The notes beneath the pieces are model-generated. The model did no database searches and was not told the DNA's origin. It saw only the letters and a list, made by a program, of their open reading frames with translations. Shown here one piece after another: positions 34,875 to 43,087 of a DNA stretch of 64,000 nt; within the stretch, counting starts at the first letter, position 1; each line of letters begins with the position of its first letter. Position numbers and translations under genes: made by a program. The stretch comes from Crocosphaera sp. UHCC 0190 (GTDB lineage: Bacteria > Cyanobacteriota > Cyanobacteriia > Cyanobacteriales > Microcystaceae): assembly GCF_034932065.1 (NCBI RefSeq), contig NZ_JAYGHP010000003.1, positions 62,001 to 126,000 on the forward strand, read 5' to 3'.

Positions 34875-34972
34875 AATTTTTGCTTGATAAGAGCCTAGTC
34901 CGCCCAGCATCACAGTTAGGAAGGTGAGTCAGGGAGGAAGATAAGGATATTAACGTTGAGTCATCAACAGGT

Positions 34973-35212
34973 TTAAGCTGACTGTTCTTCAATATAACTG
35001 ACTGCTTTGCCAACAGTATCAATCTGCTCAGCTACCTCGTCGGGAATTTCAACTTCAAATTCTTCTTCTAGGGCCATGACCAATTCTACTGTGTCTAGGG
35101 AATCAGCCCCTAAATCATTGGCAAAACTGGATTCTGGTTTAATGTCTTCGGCCTTAACTTCGAGTTGATCGGCCACAATTGCTTTGACTTTTTCAAAAAG
35201 ATCTTGGTTCAT
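34973..35212 (-). CDS. acpP: Acyl carrier protein
   Basis: A 79-residue acidic four-helix carrier. Ser in '[18 protein letters not shown]' receives the 4'-phosphopantetheine arm. It supplies acyl chains to FabF, encoded 99 bp downstream, and to lipid synthesis. Confidence 0.98.
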   Translation of the reverse strand: MNQDLFEKVKAIVADQLEVKAEDIKPESSFANDLGADSLDTVELVMALEEEFEVEIPDEVAEQIDTVGKAVSYIEEQSA

Positions 35213-35405
35213 TAAGGTTTTAATTTGCCGCTAGATACCCCATCGGATTAACCGTAACGGGGGGAAATGGGGCGGAATATACCATTTCCTAGGTTGGTGT
35301 TACTGTTGAGTTTTATTCAGCACCCTTTATCTTATCGGTAAATGGTCAGTCAGGGAATAGGGATTTTAAGATGAATTTTTCAGAGTAGGGCAATTCGGCG
35401 AGCAG

Positions 35406-36179
35406 CTAAATTAGATGGATGATTTGTCCTAAAATCACCATAATTCCCGTCCACAGCAAAGCCCCAATATCCCGTTTTTTATAAATCAGTTTCTCTGGGG
35501 ATGATGGGACTCCTTGATATCCCCTTGATAACATGGCCTGATAAATTAACTCTCCTCGCTCATAACTCCGAATAAATAAAGAACCGATGGCATTGCCCAT
35601 AACCTGACGAATCATTTGAGGATTGCTCATTAGATTACGAGAAATGGCGGCCCGTCTCATGCTGGTAAATTCTCGATTTAAGACATCAATATAACGGTAC
35701 ATTGAGGCCATTATGGCCACTAATAAGGGCGGTGTTCTTAAGGCTAACAAAGCTTGAAAGAGATCGGGGATCGAAGTTGTCAAAATTAAGGTATTCACAA
35801 CGAACAACGATAACATCACCTTCAGGGTTACACTGCCTAACACCATTACCCCTGTGGTGGTAATTTTTAAGATTCCCCATGACCAAATCACTTGGCCTTC
35901 TGGACGAAATAGGGTTCCCAATAAAACAACCCCCACAAAGGCAAATTCAATCACAACTCTGGCTAATAAACGCCTCAAAGAAACACGACTGACGAAGATT
36001 GTTATTAACACCCCCAAACCATAAACCCCCCAAGTCTTCCATTGTCCATTGGGGGTTAAAGCGATGGCGAAAACACTGATTAAGGTACACAGTAAGCGTG
36101 TTTGCGGGGCAAGAGAATGCCAAAATGTCCGGGGCTGTTTTTTGGCTGAGTTGAGAAGGGAATGGATGTGCAACAGCAT
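35406..36179 (-). CDS. cbiQ: Cobalt/nickel ECF transporter transmembrane subunit CbiQ
   Basis: A 257-residue T component with about five helices. The cytoplasmic coupling helices are recognisable by the Ala-Arg-Gly-type motif, here 'RRAAISRNL', and by 'RSYERGELIYQAMLSRGYQG'. They couple ATPase movement to the substrate-binding unit. It follows cbiM and the PDGLE gene in the same operon. No ATPase (CbiO) gene lies downstream in the window. Confidence 0.9.
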   Translation of the reverse strand: MLLHIHSLLNSAKKQPRTFWHSLAPQTRLLCTLISVFAIALTPNGQWKTWGVYGLGVLITIFVSRVSLRRLLARVVIEFAFVGVVLLGTLFRPEGQVIWSWGILKITTTGVMVLGSVTLKVMLSLFVVNTLILTTSIPDLFQALLALRTPPLLVAIMASMYRYIDVLNREFTSMRRAAISRNLMSNPQMIRQVMGNAIGSLFIRSYERGELIYQAMLSRGYQGVPSSPEKLIYKKRDIGALLWTGIMVILGQIIHLI

Positions 36180-36227
36180 ACCTTAACAATCATTAACCGT
36201 CTTATGTTAACTATTATTAAGCAATCT

Positions 36228-36593
36228 TTACTCTGTATCTGTTCCTTCTTGATGTGATGGAGGATGATTAGTCGTGGGTCGGCTCAACAATTTTCCTGCC
36301 CCCCAAGCAATGCCAAACGTTACCAGAGTTCCTACTAAACCCGCGAGGGGCCTAGCTAAACCTTCGGGAACACCCCGTAGGTCATAGGATTCAAAAACGT
36401 GATAAAAAGGCAATTTTTGGGCGGGTGCGTCTTCAACTGCCTTATGATCAAATTCTAAATCTTGAGACACCCGATCTAAACCATCAGGATTTTGACTGGC
36501 AAAGGGAGAGACAAAGATGGCAATGATTAAAGCAATGCCCAATCCGGTGACAATTAACAGGCGATTGCGTTTATGAGGAAGATTATCAGTCAT
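36228..36593 (-). CDS. PDGLE-domain protein (CbiN-like component)
   Basis: A 121-residue protein with two membrane helices flanking an extracytoplasmic loop. Its 'FASQNPDGLDRVSQDLEF' contains the PDGL(D/E) signature of the CbiN/NikN-like components of metal ECF transporters. The C-terminus has 'GLARPLAGLVGTLVTFGIAW'. The start is taken at MTDNLPHKRN; an upstream Met ten codons earlier would add a non-family extension. It lies between cbiM and cbiQ. Confidence 0.88.
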   Translation of the reverse strand: MTDNLPHKRNRLLIVTGLGIALIIAIFVSPFASQNPDGLDRVSQDLEFDHKAVEDAPAQKLPFYHVFESYDLRGVPEGLARPLAGLVGTLVTFGIAWGAGKLLSRPTTNHPPSHQEGTDTE

Positions 36594-36650
36594 TTTGAAG
36601 TACCAGAAATTTAGTAGGGGCAAACCCTCAGTGGCTGCCCAAAGTCGGGA

Positions 36651-37367
36651 TTAAGATCTTGCGTCGGGGTTAAACTTAAGAGAATGGGGCGGATCATAAA
36701 GAAGATCGGGGCGCGATCGCCAGACAAAACTGATAGCAATTAAAGTAATAATGGCTTCTCCGACACCGATGACAAGATGCCAAGATACCATTGCGATCAT
36801 AGCTATGGTAAAAGGTACAGTTTCTGATAAGGCGAGTTGGACTGCCGTCATTACCGCAGCGATCACCACACTAAACCAGGAAGCAACAACGGTGGCGATC
36901 GCCATACTATTCCAGGACTGACGACCTAAAGTAACCCGAATAGATTTATAAAGGTAATAGCCGCAAAATGTGCCTAAGAGTCCCATATTGACAATATTGG
37001 CCCCCAAGACAGTTAAACCCCCATCTTGGAATAAAACGGCCTGCACAATAAACACCACTGTCATCACCAGGGTTCCGGCCCAAGGCCCCAACAAAATACC
37101 GGCCAGGGTTCCCCCTAAAAGGTGTCCTGATGTTCCCCCAGGAATAGGAAAATTAATCATCTGGGCCGCGAAAATAAAGGCAGCACAAACCCCCATTAAG
37201 GGAACGGTTCGTTCTTGATAATCTTTTTGTACCCGTTTTAAGGATACCGCAATTAAAACAAGAGCAATTATCCAGCAAAACAGACTAACTGGTAAGCTTA
37301 AAAACCCATCAGGAATATGCAGGGCCAAATAAGTTGGCAATCTAGAAAATTGAATCAAGCTGAGCAT
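36651..37367 (-). CDS. cbiM: Cobalt/nickel ECF transporter substrate component CbiM
   Basis: A 238-residue metal-binding S component with seven helices. It includes 'LHIPDGFLSLPVS', 'FAAQMINFPIPGGTSGHLLG' and 'ILLGPWAGTLVMT', where the two His provide metal ligands. In this family the mature chain starts Met-His-Ile so that the N-terminal amine and His2 bind the metal. Here the residue before His is Leu (CTG) with 16 residues ahead of it, so the chain must be processed or begin at CTG. First gene of the cbiM-PDGLE-cbiQ operon. Confidence 0.9.
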   Translation of the reverse strand: MLSLIQFSRLPTYLALHIPDGFLSLPVSLFCWIIALVLIAVSLKRVQKDYQERTVPLMGVCAAFIFAAQMINFPIPGGTSGHLLGGTLAGILLGPWAGTLVMTVVFIVQAVLFQDGGLTVLGANIVNMGLLGTFCGYYLYKSIRVTLGRQSWNSMAIATVVASWFSVVIAAVMTAVQLALSETVPFTIAMIAMVSWHLVIGVGEAIITLIAISFVWRSRPDLLYDPPHSLKFNPDARS

Positions 37368-37571
37368 AAAATTAAAGGCTAGAAGTCTCCCTATTTTTAA
37401 TCTTGTTTACCTTTGTAAGATCTTTCAATGCTCTTAGGGGGGATTTTTACAACATCTTTAGATTTAGGGGGAGTTAACCTAGTCTTAAAAATCTGTGGGT
37501 AAAGGGGGATTTTGCTAAAAATTGCTATGATTGAAGGACAAAATTATCTTTAAAGTTTGAGCAATCTTTAA

Positions 37572-38075
37572 ATGTTTTTCAGATTATTCCTTACCCTAAT
37601 TTTAGTCAATTTTTCCTTAGTAAGTTTTCCCAAAATTGTGCGCTCGGAAACCCCTGATGAGTGGGTACAATTAGGAAGGCGTATTCATGGGGGTTTTGGT
37701 TCCTATGTGGCCATGGGTATTCGTATCGGACTTGATGCGATGGAAAAATTAGAGGCAAAACCAGGTGAATTGACTGTTATCTATCAAGATGGCCAGTTTA
37801 CGCCTTGTCCCTGTGTCGCTGATGGTTTAATGATTGCTACAGGAGCAACCCCTGGTCAAAATTCTTTAAAAGTTGTACCATCTACGGTTAATATTAAGAC
37901 TTTTGGGGTCGCTATTCTTAAAAACAAAAAGACTGGGCGATCGCTACAATATATCTTACCCTTATCCACTCGCTCACAGTTAGATACTTGGAATGAGAAT
38001 TTAACGGAAAGAGAACGCTATGATGCGGTAATGAATGCCCCTGCTGATGACCTTTTTTCTGTGAAAATTGACTAA
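37572..38075 (+). CDS. FmdE-like protein, exported
   Basis: A 167-residue protein with a signal peptide (first ~25 residues). Its FmdE-type core has 'RIHGGFGSYVAMGIRIGLDA' and 'PCPCVADGLMIATGATPGQN'. The His, Cys-x-Cys and Asp of these motifs are likely metal ligands. FmdE homologues are named after a subunit of formylmethanofuran dehydrogenase, but here the fold is probably a metal-binding one. It is divergent from cbiM (204-bp gap), so I infer a cobalt or nickel role. Confidence 0.7.
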   Translation: MFFRLFLTLILVNFSLVSFPKIVRSETPDEWVQLGRRIHGGFGSYVAMGIRIGLDAMEKLEAKPGELTVIYQDGQFTPCPCVADGLMIATGATPGQNSLKVVPSTVNIKTFGVAILKNKKTGRSLQYILPLSTRSQLDTWNENLTERERYDAVMNAPADDLFSVKID

Positions 38076-38234
38076 ATCATCCAAATCTTATCTAAATAAC
38101 TTAAATTTCTAACCAACTTAACACCGATCTTCTAAAAATAATCTAAAAAAATGACCCAAATCTTGAAACCTTAGTCACAATTGATTTAGGCTATTTTTTA
38201 TTTTCTTAGTTAAGGGGAAATGGGCTAAAATTAT

Positions 38235-39965
38235 ATGAAAACAATAAATATTAAACAAAAAATGAAGAAAAAAAACCAGCTTATAAAAGTAATTTGTATT
38301 TTTTTAACAACCCTAATTATTGTTTTCTCAACTAACATTTTTTCCCCAATATACAGTCTAGATACTCCCGAAAAAACAGAAAATTTTCCGGTTGTTTTAG
38401 ATGATGATACCCTCTTTATGATTCAGAATCCAACTGGTTCTATTTCTGCGGAAGAACGAGCAGATATTATCAACAGAAGACTTAATAAACTGGCTAATGA
38501 TGATTCCTTAGAAATTAATGATGATGATTTTGATTTAGACGATAAAGGCAATATTATTGTTCTTTTATATAAAGGAAAGACTTTAACTACGATTACCGAA
38601 GACGATGCAAAATCTGCCTATGAATCTCGTCAAAAATTAGCAGAAGAACGTTTAAAAATCATTCAAAAGGCTATTAAACGATATCGCCGAGAGAGACAGC
38701 CTTTTTATTGGGTTTTAGGAATTATTTTTACGATTGTAACTTTTCTGATATTATTATTAACCTTAAAGATTTTTGATGTTATTTTTCCTTATTTTTATAG
38801 TCTTTTAGATAGTTGGCAAGGTACATTAATTCCCTCAATTAGAATACAAAATTTAGAACTTTTATCAGCAGAAAGATTAACCAAAATCTTCAAGAAAATT
38901 GTTAAAGTTATTCGCATTTCTCTGACTTTCTTTATTCTTTATGCGTTTCTTCCTGTTGTTTTAGGGTTTTTCCCCCAAACCAGGCAAGTTGGTCGTATTC
39001 TATTTGATTATTTACTTAGGGCAATTAATCTAGTTTCGACTGCACTTGTCGGTTATTTACCGAATATTTTTATTGTTTCAATTATTATCTATTTAACGTA
39101 TTATAGTCTTCGTTTTCTCAAGTGGATTTTCGGGGAAATAGAAACAGGAAATATCTCTTTTATTGGTTTTTATTCTGAATGGGCCCAACCGACTTATCGA
39201 ATATTAACCTGGTTAACCATTGCTTTAGCTGCGGTATTTGCCTTCCCTTATTTACCAGGCTTTAATTCCCCCGCATTTCAAGGAGTTTCTGCCTTTCTGG
39301 CCCTTTTATTTACTTTGGGGTCTACAGGAGTTGTCTCGAATACGGTATCAGGATTTGTGTTAATTTATACCCGTGCTTTTCAAGTTTCAGATCGGGTAAA
39401 AATTGGGGATGCTGTTGGGGATGTTTTAGACAAAACTTTGTTAGTCACGCGAATTCGCACGATTAAAAATGTGGTGATTACTATTCCCAATTCTGTGATA
39501 ATGAATAGTAATGTTATTAATTTTAGTGCCTTAGCTAGAGATCTGCAACGTCCTTTAATTTTACATACAACTATTACTCTGGGGTATGATATTCCTTGGC
39601 GGCACGTTCATCAAACCTTAATTGCTGCGGCCCAAGCAAGTAACTATATTTTAAAAGAGCCACCTCCGTTTGTCTTACAAACTGCGTTGAATGATTTTTA
39701 TATCAGTTATGAAATTAATGCCTATACCAATGAATCAACAAAAATGGCAGAAATTTATTCAGAACTGCATCAAAATATTCAAGATAAATGTGCAGAGGGA
39801 GATATTGAAATCCTGTCTCCTCATTATGCTGCTTTGCGAGACGGTAATCATAATACGATTCCTGCTGATTACTTACCGGAAAATTATACCGCGCCAGGCT
39901 TTAAGATCGATCCTATTACTAACATTTTGAACCAGAATTACGATCAAAATCATTCCAACCATTAG
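38235..39965 (+). CDS. MscS-family mechanosensitive channel, large form
   Basis: A 576-residue protein. A signal or anchor helix (about 18-35) is followed by a Glu/Asp-rich periplasmic segment, five to six membrane helices, and the MscS pore and beta domain: 'SVGVSNTVSGF'-like 'GSTGVVSNTVSGFVLIYTRA', 'VGDAVGDV' variant 'KIGDAVGDVLDKTLLVTRIR', and 'ITIPNSVIMNSNVINFS'. It opens under osmotic downshock or may be ligand-gated. The gene appears monocistronic. Confidence 0.88.
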   Translation: MKTINIKQKMKKKNQLIKVICIFLTTLIIVFSTNIFSPIYSLDTPEKTENFPVVLDDDTLFMIQNPTGSISAEERADIINRRLNKLANDDSLEINDDDFDLDDKGNIIVLLYKGKTLTTITEDDAKSAYESRQKLAEERLKIIQKAIKRYRRERQPFYWVLGIIFTIVTFLILLLTLKIFDVIFPYFYSLLDSWQGTLIPSIRIQNLELLSAERLTKIFKKIVKVIRISLTFFILYAFLPVVLGFFPQTRQVGRILFDYLLRAINLVSTALVGYLPNIFIVSIIIYLTYYSLRFLKWIFGEIETGNISFIGFYSEWAQPTYRILTWLTIALAAVFAFPYLPGFNSPAFQGVSAFLALLFTLGSTGVVSNTVSGFVLIYTRAFQVSDRVKIGDAVGDVLDKTLLVTRIRTIKNVVITIPNSVIMNSNVINFSALARDLQRPLILHTTITLGYDIPWRHVHQTLIAAAQASNYILKEPPPFVLQTALNDFYISYEINAYTNESTKMAEIYSELHQNIQDKCAEGDIEILSPHYAALRDGNHNTIPADYLPENYTAPGFKIDPITNILNQNYDQNHSNH

Positions 39966-39968
39966 CTA

Positions 39969-39990
39969 GGGGCGAACAACCGTTCGCCCC
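39969..39990. repeat. Inverted repeat, arms GGGGCGAAC
   Basis: GGGGCGAAC and GTTCGCCCC flank a 4-base loop at the 3' end of the MscS gene. The core resembles the GGGGCGAACGG palindrome at 60100-60125. Confidence 0.85.
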
Positions 39991-40011
39991 CACCATGAAA
40001 AGTTAATTGAA

Positions 40012-40686
40012 TTAGATGAAAACATCATTGTTTGTTGCTGTCAAACCGCTAATCTCAGCAGCGATCGCATTAAAATCAAGAGAGGTTCCACTGAGGCTAT
40101 CATTTTGTCGGCCATTACCGCTACCGCCACCACCATCGACCACACTAATATCGATATAGGTTAGGTTCAAACCTCCCAAGACAAACCCATTGCCACCACC
40201 GATATCGCTACCTTCCTCAGAGGCGATCGCTGTAACCTCTTCCTCGGCAGCCAGTCGGATACCTGCACCGTCAAGTGTCGCGTTAGCATTAGGAGCTATG
40301 TAAAATGTAATCCGATAGTCTCCAACTTCTGTTGGACTCCACCCACCTTCGGAAAGACCATAGATCACCTTGCCACCCACGTTAAGTTCTCCAGCGAAGG
40401 TAATACCTGTGAGTGGATCGTAGATATCAGTGGGGTCACTAGGGTTAGCATCTACCCACTGGCTACCGTTCCAGAGAAGATCTCCCTCTGCCACATCACT
40501 ACGACTACCATCCAGTTTCTGAATGATCAACATGGCTCCAGCAGAATAAACGGTTGCTTCGGTTATCATTTCTGTATGTACGCTGGAATCGGGTAATGCC
40601 GTCCCATTAATCGGGTATGTTGCAGCACCTGCTCCCTGAACCTTCACAGGGTTGAAGATGAGATTGAATCCGAGATTGGCACTCAT
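40012..40686 (-). CDS. Unrecognised secreted-type ORF overlapping merR
   Basis: A 224-residue frame. After ~20 residues it becomes Gly/Ala/Asp/Thr-rich with few Lys, beta-rich and of extracellular style ('EGDLLWNGSQWVDANPSDPT', 'VGDYRITFYIAPNANATLDG'), and ends 'GLTATNNDVFI'. It has no signal peptide. The start lies inside merR in another frame with no ribosome site I can see. Codon use looks more GC-rich than its neighbours. It may be the tail of a larger foreign exoprotein. Function unknown. Confidence 0.5.
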   Translation of the reverse strand: MSANLGFNLIFNPVKVQGAGAATYPINGTALPDSSVHTEMITEATVYSAGAMLIIQKLDGSRSDVAEGDLLWNGSQWVDANPSDPTDIYDPLTGITFAGELNVGGKVIYGLSEGGWSPTEVGDYRITFYIAPNANATLDGAGIRLAAEEEVTAIASEEGSDIGGGNGFVLGGLNLTYIDISVVDGGGGSGNGRQNDSLSGTSLDFNAIAAEISGLTATNNDVFI

Positions 40687-41026
40687 TGAAGAGGTTGGTT
40701 AACTCAGTGCGTAGGGTTTGCATCTGAGCAATTTTTGCATCGAGTTGGATAATTTTATCTTGCAACTCTTGAGCTACTTGCTGACAAGTTAAGCCATGAT
40801 TATCTTTAAGCTTGAGAATCCATCTAATTTCCTCTAAGGTAAGATCTAAACTTTTCAAGCCTATAATTAAAGACAATCTAGTCACATCTTCCTTACTAAA
40901 TAACCGATATCCTCCTCCACTGCGACGGGGGGCTGGAATTAGCCCAATTCTCTCGTAAAAGTAAATGGTTTGAGGGTTGAGACTCAATTGGTGAGCCACT
41001 TCACTAATGGTTAACATTTCTTTCAT
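40607..41026 (-). CDS. MerR-family metal-type regulator
   Basis: A 139-residue regulator. The winged helix-turn-helix 'TISEVAHQLSLNPQTIYFYE' then 'RIGLIPAPRR' and the dimerisation helix 'LTCQQVAQELQDKI' are intact. The C-terminus, where metal-binding Cys normally sit, reads 'NECQSRIQSHLQPCEGSGSR' then 'CCNIPD' and looks atypical. It may have been altered where the downstream ORF begins. A MerR-type promoter with a 20-bp spacer lies just upstream, so it is probably autoregulated. The metal is unknown. Confidence 0.85.
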   Translation of the reverse strand: MKEMLTISEVAHQLSLNPQTIYFYERIGLIPAPRRSGGGYRLFSKEDVTRLSLIIGLKSLDLTLEEIRWILKLKDNHGLTCQQVAQELQDKIIQLDAKIAQMQTLRTELTNLFNECQSRIQSHLQPCEGSGSRCCNIPD

Positions 41027-41051
41027 GGAGTATTACCTTTGAGCTACCTAT

Positions 41052-41083
41052 AGACTAACGCTTATACCCAAGTATAAGGTCAA
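41052..41083 (-). promoter_or_regulatory. MerR-type promoter/operator
   Basis: On the minus strand a -35 TTGACC and a -10 TAGTCT are separated by 20 bp. The spacer carries the dyad CTTATAC-N4-GTATAAG. The overlong spacer with a central dyad is the hallmark of MerR-activated promoters. Confidence 0.8.
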
Positions 41084-41313
41084 GATGTGATCGAAGAATT
41101 GCAATATATTGTAATATTTAGTCCAGCCATAAATAGACAATAGGGGACAAGTAAATCATATTTAGTTAGCAAAATTTAGCTTAATATTGGATGAAAAAAA
41201 ATAAAAAAGTAAAGATTAAAAAATATTAAGATATTAATTTTTTGATCGGTTTTTCCTTAATCATTAAAGTATTGTGGTCAACTTTTAGTAAACGTATACA
41301 CTCCCAAAAAAAT

Positions 41314-42966
41314 ATGTCCAAATTTTTCAATTTTTTCCCAGTAAGTATCCTCGCTTTAACGGGTTTTGTCGCATTAGGAAATCCAGCCGAGGCAGGGAGT
41401 TTTAACTTTAATACTGTAGTGAATAATGGTGATTTAGTTCCTGATACTAATCGCCTTTTTAACAGTTATAATCCTCCTTCTGTTAATAGTAATGGGTTCG
41501 TTGTGTTTCGGGGCCGCAGTCAAGGGGGAGGTGGTCAACCGGCCACAGGAATTTTTACCCGTAATATGAATAGTCCTGGTGCGAATATTCTCCCCGTTGC
41601 AACCCGTGGGATGGAAGTCCCCGAACCCAATAACACCATGGCCAACTTTACAGAATTTCCGGCCTTTCCTCGTATTGACCAAAATAGCGATCGCGTTGCC
41701 TCACGAGGTCAATCTAATCCCGTTTGGCAGTTACCTGATGACACCAGGTTAGGGACTTCTGGCATTTATACCCAGGATACAGGGCCCTTAATTACGGGGG
41801 TCAGTCAATTGGGTGCAATCCCCGAATTTGACTTCTTTAGTGTGCCTGGAACCACACCAGGAAGGAAATTTGACCAGTTTCCGGGGGCCCCTGGGGTAAC
41901 AGATGGGGACACCCTGGTTTTTAAAGGAAATTGGACAGATGAAAGCTTGAATCCCCAAACAGGGGTATATTTCCGTAATGTGGTTGAAAATGGTGGACTT
42001 TCTCCTGTGCAACTTATTGCCGATAGTAACACCCTAATTCCTGGTACTGGGACAGAATTTGGCTCAACGGCCCCACCCAGTGCGGCCAATGGTCAAGCGG
42101 TGTTTGTCGGGGTGGATAATGAAGCAAGTCCCACATTAGGGGGGATTTATTTATCTTCCCTGGATAATCCCACTAATTTGCAATCTTTAGTCAGTATTGG
42201 AGGATTATCAGATTTAATTAACGATCCTGGGGGTTTAAAGTCCATTGGGGAAGGATTATCCTTTGATGGTAAATCCGTCGCTTTTTGGGGGGCCTGGGGA
42301 ACAGACTTCTTTACCCAGATTGTGACTTGTCCTGATGAGGGAAATCAAGAACGACTACAATTTTGTTTAGAAGAATCAGAGACTAACCCCAATGGTATTG
42401 GTGGGGGTCAATTTGCCTTTGATGTATTGGCCAATCAAGGCATTTTTGTAACTGATTTGGCAACAATGGGGACTCGTTTAGTGGCCCAAACAGGGGTTGA
42501 CTTTTCTACCTTCCTCTTTTGGAACTTTTCGGGGATGGTTCCAGGTTCAGAAAATGAGGAAGATGGGGAAGCGGCCCGGTGGCGTTCTTCTGCTTTTGCC
42601 GCTTTAAGTGGTTCTCAGGTGGCGTTTAAAGGGACAACGGGGCCTGATGTGGAGACGGGAAAAGATGGCATTTATATTCAATTAGGCCGTGATTTACCTT
42701 TGATGACGGTGGTAGAAACAGGGATGGATGGTAGTGTCCTTGATCCTGAAGCGTCCGGTTTACCCATTACCTCCTTGGCCATCGAAAGAGATGGGTTACG
42801 GAATGGGTGGTTAGCGATCGCTGCTAGTATGGGCAATGAGGAGGAAAGTTGGGCCGGTATTTATGTCACAAGAACGACTCCTGAACCATCTTCAATCGTT
42901 GCATTATTGGGTCTAGGAATGGTTGGGTTAGGGTCAACTATCTTGAAAAAAAACACCAAAATCTAG
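41314..42966 (+). CDS. PEP-CTERM anchored exoprotein
   Basis: A 550-residue secreted protein. The signal peptide is 'MSKFFNFFPVSILALTGFVA' followed by a cleavage site at 'NPAEAGSF'. The body consists of repeated 'NGQAVFVG', 'DGDTLVFKGNW' and 'GSQVAFKGTTG' units that suggest a beta-propeller. 'TPEPSSIVALLGLGMVGLGS', a helix and 'KKNTKI' form a PEP-CTERM sorting signal processed by exosortase. An in-frame TTG 24 codons upstream is disregarded because the ATG begins a clean signal peptide. It is probably an outer-surface or exopolysaccharide component; binding partner unknown. Confidence 0.85.
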   Translation: MSKFFNFFPVSILALTGFVALGNPAEAGSFNFNTVVNNGDLVPDTNRLFNSYNPPSVNSNGFVVFRGRSQGGGGQPATGIFTRNMNSPGANILPVATRGMEVPEPNNTMANFTEFPAFPRIDQNSDRVASRGQSNPVWQLPDDTRLGTSGIYTQDTGPLITGVSQLGAIPEFDFFSVPGTTPGRKFDQFPGAPGVTDGDTLVFKGNWTDESLNPQTGVYFRNVVENGGLSPVQLIADSNTLIPGTGTEFGSTAPPSAANGQAVFVGVDNEASPTLGGIYLSSLDNPTNLQSLVSIGGLSDLINDPGGLKSIGEGLSFDGKSVAFWGAWGTDFFTQIVTCPDEGNQERLQFCLEESETNPNGIGGGQFAFDVLANQGIFVTDLATMGTRLVAQTGVDFSTFLFWNFSGMVPGSENEEDGEAARWRSSAFAALSGSQVAFKGTTGPDVETGKDGIYIQLGRDLPLMTVVETGMDGSVLDPEASGLPITSLAIERDGLRNGWLAIAASMGNEEESWAGIYVTRTTPEPSSIVALLGLGMVGLGSTILKKNTKI

Positions 42967-42971
42967 GCTAG

Positions 42972-43018
42972 GAAGGTAGCCTTCGTTTTTCTAGAATTAG
43001 GCTTTAGCCTGTTTTTTT
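42972..43018 (+). terminator. Two tandem rho-independent terminators
   Basis: GAAGG-TAG-CCTTC is followed by GTTTTT (42986-42990). AGGCT-TT-AGCCT (42999-43010) is followed by seven T. Both lie right after the PEP-CTERM stop and in the right orientation for it. Confidence 0.7.
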
Positions 43019-43032
43019 ATGGTATACCAAAA

Positions 43033-43060
43033 GTAGGGGTCAACGGCCGTTGACCCCTAC
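43033..43060. repeat. Perfect palindrome, core TCAACGGCCGTTGA
   Basis: A 28-bp perfect palindrome in a GTAGGGG...CCCCTAC frame between the convergent PEP-CTERM and ribBA genes. Confidence 0.9.
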
Positions 43061-43087
43061 AACAAGATTGCAACTTTCCCTAATGTC

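Noticed and set aside
37368-37571. A cobalamin riboswitch upstream of cbiM
   Set aside because: No B12 box or CCGCAACTG-type core is seen on either strand; only short AGGGGGATTTT repeats are visible.
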